Assembly: GCF_001613365.1 (NCBI RefSeq)
Contig: NZ_BDCF01000001.1
Coordinates: forward strand, 310,001-374,000
DNA from: Nocardia xishanensis NBRC 101358
GTDB taxonomy: Bacteria > Actinomycetota > Actinomycetes > Mycobacteriales > Mycobacteriaceae
Length of the DNA: 64,000 nucleotides
Reading direction: 5' to 3'
Positions 44,259 through 56,500 of the stretch are shown here, in pieces. A program made the position numbers and the translations under genes. The notes below the pieces were generated by a model. The model did not search any database. It had not been told where the DNA came from and worked only from the letters and a program-made list of their open reading frames with translations. Each line of letters starts with the position of its first letter. Position 1 is the stretch's first letter.

Positions 44259-44882
44259 TCAGCTCTCGTCGTAACGCAGGATGCGGTCGGCAGAGCGCTT
44301 GTGCCACTTGTTTTTCGAGGTAACAAACGACTGGACCCTGTCGCGGACGCCTCGAGCGCGTAGCTTCGACAGCACTTCCAGGGCGTGGCCTTGAACGGCT
44401 CCGTCATCGAGTTGCGACAGCGCGACCGCCACGGCGTCGGGGTGGCGGGACTTGGCCAGCCAGGAGACGACCATCTGGCGGTCGGCGCCGAACTCTCGAT
44501 TCATTGCGATGGCTGCGAGCTGGTCGAAGTACTCGACGCCCGCGGGGATGTCGTATATCGCATTTCCCGCTGGCCATCGCTCCCGGGAGCCGATCGTCTT
44601 GGCGGTATCGAACTGTGAGATCAATGCCTGAGCCGCAGCGGTTCCGCGCGCGTTCTTGTGTCCCAAGGCGCTGACCAAGGTCAACCGCGCGGGCGGCCGC
44701 CCCTCGGTTTCTGCTCCGGGCCAGCGTGTTTCCAGCTCGATGAGCCACTGCGACAACAAGGCGATGACGTCCGGCGGGGGATTGAGCATCCCTGCAAGCT
44801 GATAGAGGGTTCTCCCGTATCTGTCGACGAGCTGGCATTCCTCGGGCAGCTTGGCCGCTGCGGTGTCGTCGGTCGCGGTCAT
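44259..44882 (-). CDS. Hypothetical protein with helical (HEAT-like) repeats
   Basis: 207 aa. No firm family. The second half reads as paired helices (VEYFDQLAAIAMN, RQMVVSWLAKSRHPDAVAVALSQLDDGAVQGHALEVLSKLRARGVRDRVQSFV), like HEAT repeats used for protein or nucleic-acid contacts; it ends with a basic KNKWHKRSADRILRYDES. No signal or membrane helix. ATG 44882 sits at ATGA, where another frame ends (RQGKIDRWRMDFE-stop), a hint of a lost or frameshifted upstream gene. Confidence 0.55.
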   Translation of the reverse strand: MTATDDTAAAKLPEECQLVDRYGRTLYQLAGMLNPPPDVIALLSQWLIELETRWPGAETEGRPPARLTLVSALGHKNARGTAAAQALISQFDTAKTIGSRERWPAGNAIYDIPAGVEYFDQLAAIAMNREFGADRQMVVSWLAKSRHPDAVAVALSQLDDGAVQGHALEVLSKLRARGVRDRVQSFVTSKNKWHKRSADRILRYDES

Positions 44883-44999
44883 TCGAAGTCCATCCTCCAG
44901 CGGTCGATCTTGCCTTGGCGCGATAGAGTCCGCGATCTCCGATGCCCCCGGGCCGATCGTAGTGTCGATGCCGCAGAACGTCGACGGTCCAGGCGCCGA

Positions 45000-45320
45000 T
45001 CACCACGAGTGGCCGAGCATGTTCGGCCTGCACCGCGCTGGACTCGTCGGCCCTATGTCGAATATCCGTCGGCGCGGGTGTCGGGGGACTATGCGTCCCG
45101 CCGCGACGAGGGTGCGGAAGGCGGCTCCTTTGCGGGCGCAAGCATCGGCTCGGCAACCTCGGTGCAGCTGCATAGCGCGGTGTGCTTCGGGGACCGTGAA
45201 AGGGGCTGTGGGAGCGCGGTGTCCGTCGGCGGCGCGGGAGTCTCCGACGCAGGTTCCGATGATGCCGATGAGGGAGAGAACGAGGCCGCATCCGGTCAGG
45301 ATGGACAGTGTGGAGTGCAT
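45000..45320 (-). CDS. Small membrane-anchored hypothetical protein
   Basis: 106 aa. N-terminal hydrophobic helix STLSILTGCGLVLSLIGIIGTCVG (about 3-26), then PFTVPEAHRAMQLHRGCRADACARKGAAFRTLVAAGRIVP with two Cys and several His. Similar small proteins accompany XRE/TPR regulators in Nocardia, from memory. Starts 4 bp after the stop of the 62-aa gene upstream, so the two form one unit. The last 20 residues look less constrained and could reflect an extended or frameshifted end. Confidence 0.55.
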   Translation of the reverse strand: MHSTLSILTGCGLVLSLIGIIGTCVGDSRAADGHRAPTAPFTVPEAHRAMQLHRGCRADACARKGAAFRTLVAAGRIVPRHPRRRIFDIGPTSPARCRPNMLGHSW

Positions 45321-45324
45321 CGGA

Positions 45325-45513
45325 TCATTGGTCCGCGGTGCGCCGGAAGCAGTAGGCGGAGGCGGCTAGGTATTGGCGGCATCCGCTGCCGTGACCGGCG
45401 TGCACCGACAGGATGAATCGGGCGCGGTCGTAGTCGAGGACCTGCGGTTCCGCTGTGCAATCACGGCTTTGGACCAGCCACAGCTCACGCAGGTCGAAGT
45501 GCGGGACGTTCAT
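45325..45513 (-). CDS. Small hypothetical protein
   Basis: 62 aa: NVPHFDLRELWLVQSRDCTA, then DRARFILSVHAGHGSGCRQYLAA. A compact sequence with two or three Cys and no membrane helix. The ATG at 45513 has a clear GGAGG ribosome site. Divergent from the XRE/TPR regulator (45770) with 256 bp between them. Function unknown; association with that regulator suggests it is part of a regulated cassette. Confidence 0.6.
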   Translation of the reverse strand: MNVPHFDLRELWLVQSRDCTAEPQVLDYDRARFILSVHAGHGSGCRQYLAASAYCFRRTADQ

Positions 45514-45769
45514 CGTTCACCTCCGCGAAAAGTTCAGTGCACCCGGCGCCGGGGCGCCGACGGAACCGCGCTCGAGGCGGCTGGATCGGGGCCGCGTCGG
45601 GACCGTGCGCCGGGTTCCGGAGAGCGAGCGCCCCATAGGGTCTGGGCACAACCTTGGCGCCGGGTGCGAAATACAGAGTGCGCGTTGCGATTGAGTACAT
45701 AACAGTCCGGAATGCAGTAAATGCGAGTAATTTCCGAGTGAATCGGCCTGGAGCGAGGAAGCGGGTCAT

Positions 45770-47152
45770 ATGGTTGAGGTCGACTGGACGGGCGAAGACG
45801 TACTTGCCCTTCGCTCGGCGATGAAGCGGAGTCGTTACGAGTTCGCACGTTTGGTGGGCGTCACCCCGCGCACCGTGGTCTTGTGGGAGAACGGCCGGAC
45901 AACCCGGATGCACGCCGCAAGCCGTCGACTACTCGATCGAGTACTGTCCGAGGCCGATTCAGTCGTCGTCACGCGATTCGAGCGGGCGATCACGGCGGGC
46001 CGCGACGCGGGCCGCGAAACCGACGATGCGAGCGCGGCGCTCGATCGGACAATCAAGCTCGGTAGGGAAACAGCGCTGGGCGGAACCGAGGTTCGGTCCG
46101 CGCCGATCGGGCTCGACAAGGAAGTCGAGGATGACGACGTGAGAAGGCGGGAACTGCTGGCCTGCATCGGCGCAGGTCTGGCGGGCCATGCGGTCGATCT
46201 GTTGGCAAGTGAACCGGAGAAGATGCTCGCGGCCCTGGACGCCGGGTCGATCAGCGAGCGCAGGCTTGGCGTCCTGGAGTATTCCACCGCGGAGCTCGGC
46301 AAGCAGGTCGTCCGGGTGCCGCCGCACGAGCTGCTCCAGAGCACACTCGACCAGTTCCGCACGGTCCGTGCGTGTCTCGGCGAGCGGCAGGCCACCCACC
46401 ACCAGATCAGGCTGGTCCGCACCGCGGGCCGGCTGGCCAACGTGGTCGGCGAGATCTTGTTCAACGAAGGTCATTTCGGGCAGGCTCGCCTGTGGTACAC
46501 CACCGCCATCCACGCGGCGCAGGACATCGGCGATCGCTACTCGGAGGACATCGCCCTCGCCGGTCTGGCCTACCTGCCCACCTACAGCGACAAGCCGAGA
46601 GAAGTACTGCGCCTGCTCGATCCGCGTCTGGCGGAAGATCCGGCGACCGGCGCGGCCGCCGCCTGGCTCTGGGGTATGGCGGCGCGAGCGCACGCCGATC
46701 TCGGCGACGAACGCCAATTCGCTCACTGCATCGACAAATCCGCTCGTGCGCTCGGCAGTGTCGCGAACGAGGAACTGCCGATCGGCATCTTCTCGTTCCG
46801 TCCGGAGAAGCTCGCGTTCTACCGCGCCATCGGATACGCCCGGCTCGGCAAGCCCGACGAGACGGCCGCGGCGGCGGCGCAAGCCATCTCGCTGTACGAC
46901 CCGAACGAGACCATGGAACCCGCGCTGGTGCGTTTCGAACACGCGACCGCGCTGCTGGCCTCCGGCGAAGTCGACGAGGCCTGCTCGGTCGCCACCGCCG
47001 CGATCACCGACGCGCACACCTACGTCGGCCTGACGGTCACCAAACGCGCCAGACGATTCGACTCGACGCTGCGAGACGGTGGCGGCCGGGCGGTGGCCGA
47101 GTGGCGGCAGCAGGCCAGGACGGTCATCGACTCCCATCAGGCGAGGGCGTAG
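45770..47152 (+). CDS. XRE-family regulator with C-terminal TPR-like domain
   Basis: 460 aa. Helix-turn-helix at residues 11-45 (LRSAMKRSRYEFARLVGVTPRTVVLWENGR), a linker with DDVRRRELLACIGAGLAGHAVDLL, then about 280 residues of paired helices (HHQIRLVRTAGRLANVVGEILFNEGHFGQARLWYTTAIHAAQDIGD, IGYARLGKPDETAAAAAQAISLYD), a TPR-like domain. Actinobacteria carry many such regulators; the repeat part likely senses a peptide or small molecule. ATG 45770 has GAGGAA about 9 bases upstream. It ends before a strong hairpin facing the NRPS/MbtH unit. Confidence 0.85.
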   Translation: MVEVDWTGEDVLALRSAMKRSRYEFARLVGVTPRTVVLWENGRTTRMHAASRRLLDRVLSEADSVVVTRFERAITAGRDAGRETDDASAALDRTIKLGRETALGGTEVRSAPIGLDKEVEDDDVRRRELLACIGAGLAGHAVDLLASEPEKMLAALDAGSISERRLGVLEYSTAELGKQVVRVPPHELLQSTLDQFRTVRACLGERQATHHQIRLVRTAGRLANVVGEILFNEGHFGQARLWYTTAIHAAQDIGDRYSEDIALAGLAYLPTYSDKPREVLRLLDPRLAEDPATGAAAAWLWGMAARAHADLGDERQFAHCIDKSARALGSVANEELPIGIFSFRPEKLAFYRAIGYARLGKPDETAAAAAQAISLYDPNETMEPALVRFEHATALLASGEVDEACSVATAAITDAHTYVGLTVTKRARRFDSTLRDGGGRAVAEWRQQARTVIDSHQARA

Positions 47153-47234
47153 TCGCGCAGAACGGCACAACGAATCTCGATCTGCGGCGAATCGGCACCG
47201 CCATGGCCACGTACGCAACCTGATTCGGCCAGGA

Positions 47235-47275
47235 GGGGCGCGCCGGTCGGCAGGGGATGTGGACCGGCGCGCCCC
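47235..47275. terminator. Strong bidirectional hairpin
   Basis: Perfect 14-bp stem (GGGGCGCGCCGGTC and its reverse complement) with a 13-nt loop, between the XRE/TPR gene (plus) and the MbtH gene (minus). No U-run. Position and stability fit a shared terminator. Confidence 0.7.
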
Positions 47276-47280
47276 GGCAT

Positions 47281-47499
47281 TCAGTTGGTCTTCGGTGTCA
47301 TGGCCGCGATCAGCGATTTGGGGCGCATGTCGGTCCAGTGGGTCTCGACGTACTCCAGGCAGATGCTGCGCGCGGCCGCGCCATAGGCGATGGTCCAGCC
47401 GGTCGGTACGGCGGCGAAGACGGGCCACAGCGAGTGCTCGCCCTCGGCGTTGACGAGGACGTAGAACTGCGCGTCGTCGTCGTCGAACGGGTTTGTCAT
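47281..47499 (-). CDS. MbtH-family NRPS accessory protein
   Basis: 72 aa, the usual length. Family signature present throughout: NPFDDDDAQFYVLVNAEGEHSLWP, then PTGW, and C-terminal CLEYVETHWTDMRPKSL (including the T-D-x-R-P element). MbtH proteins bind adenylation domains and are needed for their solubility and activity. The gene starts 27 bp after the NRPS stop and has GAAAGGTG five bases before its ATG, so it is probably the last gene of that operon. It may also serve the left-hand NRPS. Confidence 0.95.
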   Translation of the reverse strand: MTNPFDDDDAQFYVLVNAEGEHSLWPVFAAVPTGWTIAYGAAARSICLEYVETHWTDMRPKSLIAAMTPKTN

Positions 47500-47526
47500 T
47501 GTTCACCTTTCGTGAGGCGGTCTGGT

Positions 47527-50500
47527 TCATGCGCGGTCGGTGTCGGCCCAGCGCGCGGCCAGCACGTGGCCGATGCGGGCGAGGGCGGATTCGGAGGTCA
47601 TCCGCCAGTGGGTGGCCGCGACGGCGTGGTTGTGCACCGTGCCGTCCACGGCCTCGGACCAGCTCGCGGCGCCGGTGGCGCCGGTCGGGTCGTCCAGTGC
47701 GGCGGTGAAATACACGAGGTCGCCCTTGTAGCGGCGGGGCCGGTAACGAAGGAGCAGTTCGAGGGAGCGGGCTCCCGCGTCCAGCAGCCGCCCGAGCCGT
47801 TCGGCGCCGAAGGAGGCGAACGGCTCCGGCAGTTCGGCGATGCGCGCGGCGAGTTCGGCGAGTCCGAGTTCGGTGTCCGCGTCGGCGGCTTGTTCGCCGA
47901 GCAGCCCGCCGAGCAGATCGGCCAGCGGCACGGTGGTCTCGGCCGCCGCGACCGTGCGGGGGCTGTCCATCATGGCCAGCGTCGCGACGTGCTGCCCCTG
48001 GTCCTGTAGCTGGACCGCGACGGCGTGCGCGAGAACGCCGCCGAGCGACCAGCCGAGCAGGTGATAAGGCCCCTCGGGCTGCACGGCGCGGATCTCGCTG
48101 ACGTAGCGCCGCGCCCAGTCGTCGATCGAATCCGGTAGCGGCTCCGTCGAATTGAGTACCGGAGATTGCAGGCCGTAGAGTGCGCGCTCCGGGTCGATGT
48201 GCGCGGCGAGACCGGCGAACGACCACGCGACGCCACCGACCGGATGCAGGCAGAACAGCGGCTCCTTGCCGCCGCCCGGCCGCAGCGGGAGCAGCACGTC
48301 GAAGGCCGCCGCGGCGTCCACCCGCCCGCGGCCCGACCTGGTCAGCTCGAGTTGGGCGACCAACCCGGCCGGCGTCGGCGCGGAGAACAACCAGACGACC
48401 GGGACCGGTTCGCCGAGTTCCGCGCTCAGCCGGGTGGCCAGGCGGGTGGCGAGCAGCGAATTGCCGCCGAGCTCGAAGAAGTTGTCGTCCATACCGACCC
48501 GCCGCAGCTCCAACACCTCGATGAAGACCGAACACACCGCACGGTCCAGATCCGTTGCCGGAGCTCGGTACTCACCCACGGACAGTGCGGGTCGCGGCAG
48601 CGAGACGCGATCCACCTTGCCGTTGGCGTTGAGCGGCAGCGCCGCCAGCCGAACCAGCGCGGCGGGCACCATGTAGCTCGGCAACGCCTCGCCGAGCGCC
48701 GTGCGCAGCGCATCGGCGTCGATCGGCGTCGACGCGGTGAAATAGCCCACCAGCATGGCGTTGTCGTCATCCGTGCGGTACTCGATGACAACGGCGTCCA
48801 CGACACCGGGCTCGGCGCGCAGCGCGTGCTCGATCTCGGCCAGTTCGATGCGATAGCCACGCACCTTCACTTGGAAGTCGCGCCGCTCCACGTAGTGGAG
48901 GTTGCCGTCGGAGCCCCAGCGGACCATGTCACCGGTGCGATAGAGCCTGCTGCCCGGCGCGCCGAACGGATTCGCCACGAAGCGTTCCGCGCTCAGCTCG
49001 GGCCTGCCGTGGTACCCGCGGGCCAGCTGCGCGCCACCCAGATACAGCTCGCCGGTGACGCCGGCGGGCACCGGGTGCATCCGGTCGTCGAGGACGTAGA
49101 CCTGGGTGCCCGCCTCCGGCGTACCGATCGGCACGGTGCCGATCGACACGCTCGCCGCACCATCGATCGTGCGGTATCGAGTCACCGATACGGCCGCCTC
49201 CGTCGGCCCGTACAGATTGTCGACGCGAGCGTCGGTGATGGCACCGATCCGCGAGACGGTGGCGGCGGGCAACGCCTCACCGATCACCAGCATCCTGCGC
49301 AGCGAACGTGGAAGCCTGCGCCCGCCGGACACCTCCGTCAGCATGGCCAGCAGCGAGGGCACCAGCGTCATCGTGGTGACCGACGCCCGCCGGACCAGGT
49401 CGAGCACGCTCTCGGGGTCTCGCTGCGCGTCGGCCGGTGCGAGCACGACGCGTGCGCCGGTGCGCAGCGCCCACCAGTATTCCCACACCGAGAGGTCGAA
49501 CGCGGCCGAGGTCATGAGCAGCGTGGCATCGTCGGCGTCGAGCCCGTACTCCGACTGCATCCAGTCCAGCTGGTGCGCGACCGCCCGATGCGGGACGGCG
49601 ACGCCCTTGGGCGCGCCGGTCGAGCCCGACGTGAAGATGACGTACGCGGTGTTGTCCGGCGACAGCGCCCGCACCCGTTCGGCGTCCCGCACCGGCGCGG
49701 CGTCACCGCTCGCCGGGACCGTCGCGATGTCGAACACCGCGTGATCGGACACCTCGGCGGGCAGCATCGGCCTGCGTTCCGAGGTGAGCACCAGCTCGGG
49801 GTTCGCCGCCGCCAGTACGCCGGCGGTGCGGTCGAGCGGGTGCGCCGGATCGAGCGGCACGTAGGCGCCGCCCGCCGTGACCACCGCGTACATCGCGACG
49901 AGCAGGTCGATGCTGCGTGGAATGGCCAGTGCCACCAGCGATTCCGGCCCGACGCCGCGTCCGATGAGCACCCTGGCCAACCGGTTCACCCGCGCGGCGA
50001 ATTCGGCGTAGGTCACGGTGTGCGCGTCGTCGACGACGGCGATCGCGTCCGGCGTGCGCGCCGCCTGCCGTTGGAAGGCGCTGATCAGGATGTCCGGCGC
50101 GAACGCACGGTCGGCGGCGTTCCATGCGACGAGCATGCGTTCGGTCTCGGCGCCGTCCAGCAGCGGCAGGTCGCCGACGGGCGCCTCGGGTGCGGCGCAC
50201 ACGGCCGCGAGCAGCCGTTGCAGTCGTCCCGCGAACCCCGCGACGGTGGCCTCGTCGAACAGCGCCGTGGCGTAGGTGATCGTCGCAGCGAGACCAGCGG
50301 GCGCGCCGTGCGCGTCGTAGCGGTCGGTGACCACCAGATGCAGGTCGAACTGGGAGACCTCGGAATCGAAGTCGACCGCGGTGGCGGTCAGGCCGTCCAG
50401 GGTGAAATCCGCCTCGGCCTGGTTGTGGAACGAGAAGCCGACCTGGAACAGCGGATGCCGCGCGGTGGAGCGCTCGGGATTGAGCACCTCGACCAACCGC

Positions 50501-53500
50501 TCGAAGGGGACGTCGGCGTTCGCGAACGCCGCGAGGTCGGCGGCCCGCACCCGGTCGAGCAACGCGGTGAACTCCGCACCCGCGTCCACCCGGGTGCGCA
50601 GCACCAGGGTGTTGACGAACATGCCGACCACGTCGTCCAGTTCGGCCACGCCGCGCCCGGCCACGGGCGTGCCGACGGTGATGTCGCCGGTGCCGGACAG
50701 TCGCGCGAGCAGCGCCGCGAAGGCGGCGTGCACCACCATGAACAGCGTCGCCCCGCCGGCACGGCCCAATTCGACGAGCGCCGCGTGGGATTCGGCGTCG
50801 ATGGTGAAGTCGACGTGCCTGCCCCTGGTCGACACGACCGCGGGGCGCGGCCGGTCGGTGGGCAGCGGCAGCTGGGCGGGAATCTCGTGGAGCGTTTCCG
50901 ACCAGAACCGGAGTTGGCGCGCCACCAGGGATTCCGGATCGTCCTCGGAGCCGAGCAGTTCGCGCTGCCACAGGCTGTAATCGGCGTACTGCACCGGCAG
51001 CGGCGCCCACACGGGCGCGCCCCCGTGCTTGCGCGCGGCGTAGGCGAGCATCACGTCCCTGGCCAAAGGCGCCAGCGAGGAGCCGTCGGCGGCGATGTGG
51101 TGCACCACCACCACGAGCACGTGTTCCGTCGCCGCCGAGACGCTGTCCTCCGAGATGGGGCGGAAGAGCCTGGCTCGCAGCGGAACCGCGTCGGTCACGT
51201 CGAACCCGGCGCCGACGAAGTCCGCGACGGCGACGGGCAGGTCGTCCATCGGGACATCGATGGGAGTGAGCACCGGCGTGCCCGCCGCGTCGACCGGCAG
51301 CACCACCTGCACCGGCCCGGCCGTCCGCTGGGGATAGACGGTGCGCAGCACCTCGTGCCTGGCCACCACGTCGGCGACGGCGGCATTGAGCGCGCCGACA
51401 TCGAGCATTCCGCTCAGCCGCACCGCGAGCGGGATGTTGTAGGCGGTGGATTGGCGGTCGAGGCGGTTCAGGAACCACATCCGCTGCTGTGCCAGGGACA
51501 GCGGCACCGGCTCGTCGCCCGTGCGGGCGGTGAGCGCGGGCCTGGCCTCCGATGGGTCCGCGCCGCCCAGCTCGGCCGCCAGCGCGGCCACGGTCGAGTG
51601 CTCGAACACGGTGCGAACGCCGACGGTGACGCCGAACGCGGCGCCGAGCCGGGCGGCGAGCTGCGTCGCGGTGAGCGAGTTTCCGCCGAGGACGAAGAAA
51701 TCGTCGTCCAGGCCGATGCGGCCGTCGTCCTCGAGACCGAGGACCCCGGCGACGGTCTCGGCCACCGTCCGCTCCGCGGTCGTACGCGGTGCGCGGAACG
51801 CGGCGGCCCGGAATTCGGGTTCCGGCAGGGCCTTTCGATCGAGCTTTCCGACCGGCGTCAGCGGCAGCTCGTCGAGCGGCATGACGGCGGCGGGCACCAT
51901 GTAGGCGGCAAGCGAACGACCCGCGAAGGCGGTCAGTTCCGCCGGGTCGACGGTGTGACCCGGCGCGGCGACCACGTAGGACACCAACGTGACGGCGCCG
52001 TTGGCATCGGTATGGCCCACGGTAGAGGCGTATTCGACGGATTCGTGCGCGGCGAGCACGGCGTCGATTTCGCCGAGTTCGATGCGCAGACCACGCACCT
52101 TCACCTGGTGGTCGGTGCGGCCGAGGTGCTGGAGCGCGCCGGAGGCGGTCCAGCGCACCAGGTCACCGGTGCGGTAGATCCTTCCACCCGCCGGACCGTA
52201 GGGGTCCGCCACGAACCGGCCTGCCGAAAGGCCTGGCCGCGCATGGTATCCGCGGGCGAGGCCGGGACCGCGCAGGTACAGTTCGCCCGCGACGCCGACT
52301 GGTACCGGGCGCAACCGGTCGTCGAGCACCAGCGCGGACATGCCGTGAATCGGCGTGCCCATGTCGAACGATTCGCCGGGGAGCATCCGCGCGCTGATGG
52401 TGGTGATGATCGTGGTCTCGGTCGGGCCGTAGGTGTTGTACATCTCGCGTCCGACGCTCCAGCGCCGCACGAGGTCGGGACCGTACGACTCGCCGCCGAC
52501 GGTGAGCCGCTCCAGCTCAGGCAGTTGCGCCGGATCGAGGGTTCGCAGGACCGCAGGCGTGATGAACGCGTGGGTCACCCGCTCGTCACGGATGAACGCG
52601 GTCAGCTCGGCCCCGCCGTAGACGCTAGCGGGCGCCACGACCAAGGTCGCGCCCGCCGCGAGCGCCAACAGCAGCTCGAGCATCGAGGCGTCGAAGCTCG
52701 GGGAGGACACGTGCAGAACCCGCGATTCCGCCGTCACGGAGTACCGATCCCGTTGCGCCTGGGCCACTCCCGCGATGCCCGCGTGTGTGGCGAGCACGCC
52801 CTTCGGCACGCCGGTCGAGCCGGAGGTGTAGATCATCCACGCCGCGTGATCGGTGCGCACCGGGCGCACCAGCTCGTCCGGGCCGATCGGGGCCGCGCTG
52901 GTGTGCCGCAGCCGCGCCGCCGTGGCGGGCGCGTCGAGCACCAGCCATTCGACGGCGCCGGGCAGCGCGGTGTTCCCGTCGCCGACCGTGAGGCCGATGA
53001 CCGCGCCGGAGTCGGTGAGCATGTGGGCGATCCGGTCGGCCGGGTACGTCGGGTCGACCGGGACGAAGGCCGCACCGGTCTTGGCCACCGACCACACCGC
53101 GAGCAGCGAGTCCGCCGAGCGCGGAATGGCGATCGCGACGATGTCCTCCGCGCCGATGCCGTTCCCGGCGAGCATCCTGGCCAGGCGGGAGGACTGCTCG
53201 TCCAGCATGCGGTAGGTCAGCACGCGATCACCGCAGCGCACGGCGACGCCGTCCGGGTTCATGGCGACGGCCGCCGCCATCGTCTCCGCCAAAGTGCGCG
53301 GCGGTACGGCCGCGCCGCCGCGGCGGGCGAGCAGCTCGGCGCGCTCGGCGGGCGCGAGCAAATCCACCGCGCCGATCGGACGTTCGGGCTCGGCGGTCGA
53401 CGCGCCGAGAACGCGACCGAAGCGGCGCAGCAGCCCGGCAACGGTGTCGTGGTCGAACAGATCGGTCGCGTAGTTCAGCTCCACGGCGAGGTGCCCTTCG

Positions 53501-56500
53501 GCATCCGGGTCCGCGGCCACGGTGAACTGGAGGTCGAAACGCGCAACGGGCTCGTCGAATTCGACGGCCGAGAGTTCCAGCCCGGGCACCGCGAAGGCGT
53601 CGTCACCGGTGTTCAGGTAGCTCAGGGCGACCGTGAACAGCGGATGCCTCGCCTGGGTGGTGGCCGCGCCGAGCTCGTCGACGACTCGCTCGAACGGAAC
53701 GGTGGCGTGCGCGAAGGCCGCCAGGTCGGTGGCCCGCGTATCGGCGAGCAGGTCGGTGAACGACTGCTCGGCGCGCGGCCGGGTGCGCAGCACCAGCGTG
53801 TTCACGAACATGCCGACCAGATCGTCCAGCGCCGCCGCGCCGCGACCGGCGACGGGCGTGCCGATCGCGATGTCGTCGGAACCGGAGAGCCCGGCCAGCA
53901 GCACCGCCAGCGCGGCGTGCACCACCATGAACGGCGTCGCGTTGTGTTCGCGGGCGAGGTCGCGCACCCGCGCGCCGACGCCACCGCCGATCCTGGCGCG
54001 CACATTTCCGCCGCGCTTGCTCGCGACCGGCGGGCGCGGACGGTCGGTGGGCAGCGCCAGGTCTTCCGGCAGGTCACGCAGCGTCTCGCGCCAGAACGAA
54101 AGCTCTTCTGCGGCGGCGCTTTCCACTGCGGCTGCCTGCCACAGCGCGTAGTCCGCGTACTGGGCGGCCAACTCGGGCCACACCGGCGGTGCGCCGAGCA
54201 CGCGGGACAGATAGGCGGAGAGCAGATCTCGCAACAGCGGCCGCATCGAGTATCCGTCGGCGGTGATGTGGTGCAGCACCGCGACCAGCACACGGCTGGT
54301 CGGGCTTTCGCGCAGCAGCACCGCGCGCACGGGTACCTCGATCGTGACATCGAATCCCGCGGTGATGAATTCGGCGATCCGGTCGCCGATCCGCGCCGTA
54401 TCGACCGGTTCGGCGGCCAGCCAGACGGGCGCGGCGGTCGCGGGCAGGATCACCTGGTGCGCCGCGCCGTCGGCGCCGGCCGGGTAGACCGTGCGCAATA
54501 CCTCGTGCCGCGCCACCACGTCGGCGAACGCGGCCGCGAGCGTCACTTCGTCCAGTTCCCCGCGAATCCGCAGCGCAACCGGGATGTTGTGCGCGGCCGA
54601 CGACGGATCGAGACGGTTGAGGAACCACATGCCGCGCTGTACGGGCGCGAGCGGCACCGACTCCGGACGCGGGCCCGCGATCAGCGGTACGACGGAATCA
54701 CCTGCGGCCGAATCGATCCCGGCCGCCAAGGCGCGGACCGTCGGCGCTTCGAACAGCAGGCGCACCGGCACTCGCCTGCCCAGCCGTTCGCCGAGCCGGG
54801 CCAGCACCCTGGTGGCGCTGAGCGAGTTGCCGCCGAGGTCGAAGAAGCTGTCGTCCACACCCACCGGCCCGCAGTCGAGCACGGCCTCGTAGGCCGCGGC
54901 GACCAGGCGCTCGGCCGGGGTGGCCGGAGCCGTGTAGGCCACGCGGTCGAAGACCGGCTCCGGCAGCGCCGTGCGATCGAGCTTGCCCGAGGCGTTGAGC
55001 GGGAACGCGTCGAGCACCACGAAGGCCGAGGGCACCATGTAGGACGGCAGCGCCTCTCGTGCCGCGGCGCGCAGCGCGTCTTGGAGTTCACGCGAATCGC
55101 TTTCCGATGTGGGCACCACATAGCCGACCAGGTGGTCACCGACCACCAGCGCCGCGGCCTGGGACACGCCCGCGACCGCGGCCAGCACCGCTTCGATCTC
55201 CCCGAGCTCGATGCGCTGGCCGCGGAACTTCACCTGGAAATCAGTGCGCCCAAGGTAAACCAGCTCGGCGTTGTCGCCGCCGATCTCCCACCGCACCAGA
55301 TCGCCGGTGCGGTACATGCGTTCGCCGGGAGTGCCGAACGGGTTGGCCACGAACCGATCCGAGGTCAGGTCGGGTCGGCCGTGGTAGCAGCGCGCGAGCT
55401 GGGTGCCCGCCAGGTACAGCTCCCCCGCGACGCCGGGCAGCGTCGGCCGCAATCGCGAATCCAGCACGTAAACCTTGCTGTTCCACTCCGGGTTGCCGAT
55501 CGGCATCACGGTGCGCTCGGTCTCTCCCGTCACGTCGCGGTAGGTGATGCTCACCGCCGCTTCGGTGGGGCCGTACAGGTTGTGCAGCCGGGCGGCGCTC
55601 ACCGCGCCGAACGCGCGGACGGTCTCGGCCGGCAGCGCCTCGCCGATCACGAAGACGGTGCGCAGCGCGTCGAGCGCGGCCCGCTGGCCGGAGTCGTGCA
55701 CATGTCCCGCGAAGACGCTGAGCATCGAGGGCACGAAGTCGGTGACGGTGACGCCGTACAGGCCCATCACCTCGGTGAGGTAGCCGGGGTCGCGGTGTCC
55801 GTCCGGGCTCGCGAGAACCAGCGTCGCGCCGACGCGCAGCGGCAGGAAGTAGCCCCACAGCGAGACGTCGAAGGTGGTCGCGGTCTTCTGCAGGTACACA
55901 TCGTCGGCGCGCAGCCGGTATTCCGACTGCATCCAGGTCATCTGATTGACGATCGCCGAATGAGACACGCTGACGCCCTTGGGCTTTCCGGTCGATCCCG
56001 AGGTGAAGACGACGTACGCCGGGTTTGCGGGGTGGATGGGCGCTCCGCGTTCTTCGGTCGCGATCGGATCGTCGGCGTAGCCGTCCAGGGCGACGGTGTC
56101 GACGCACACCGTGCGTCCGGTGTAGCCGACCTCGGCGCGGTCGCGCTCCGTGGTGAGCAGGGCGGCCGGGCGCGCGGTGTCGAGGATGTGAGCGATGCGC
56201 TGAGCGGGATGATCCGGATCGATCGGCACGTAGGCGCCGCCCGCCTTGAGCACCGCGTACATGGCTAGTACGAGGTCGGTGGAGCGTCGAATGGCGAGGG
56301 CCACCATCGATTCCGGTCCGACGCCCGCCTCGATCAGGTGGCGGGCCAACCGGTTGGCGCGCTGATCGAGTTCGCCGTAGGTGAGCACCGTGGCGGGCGC
56401 GCCGTCGTCGGAGACGTACACCAGCGCCGGATCGTTGGGGGTGGCCGCGGCCTGCGCCTCGAACTCGTCGAGCAGCATCTCCGCCACGAACGCGGTGTGC

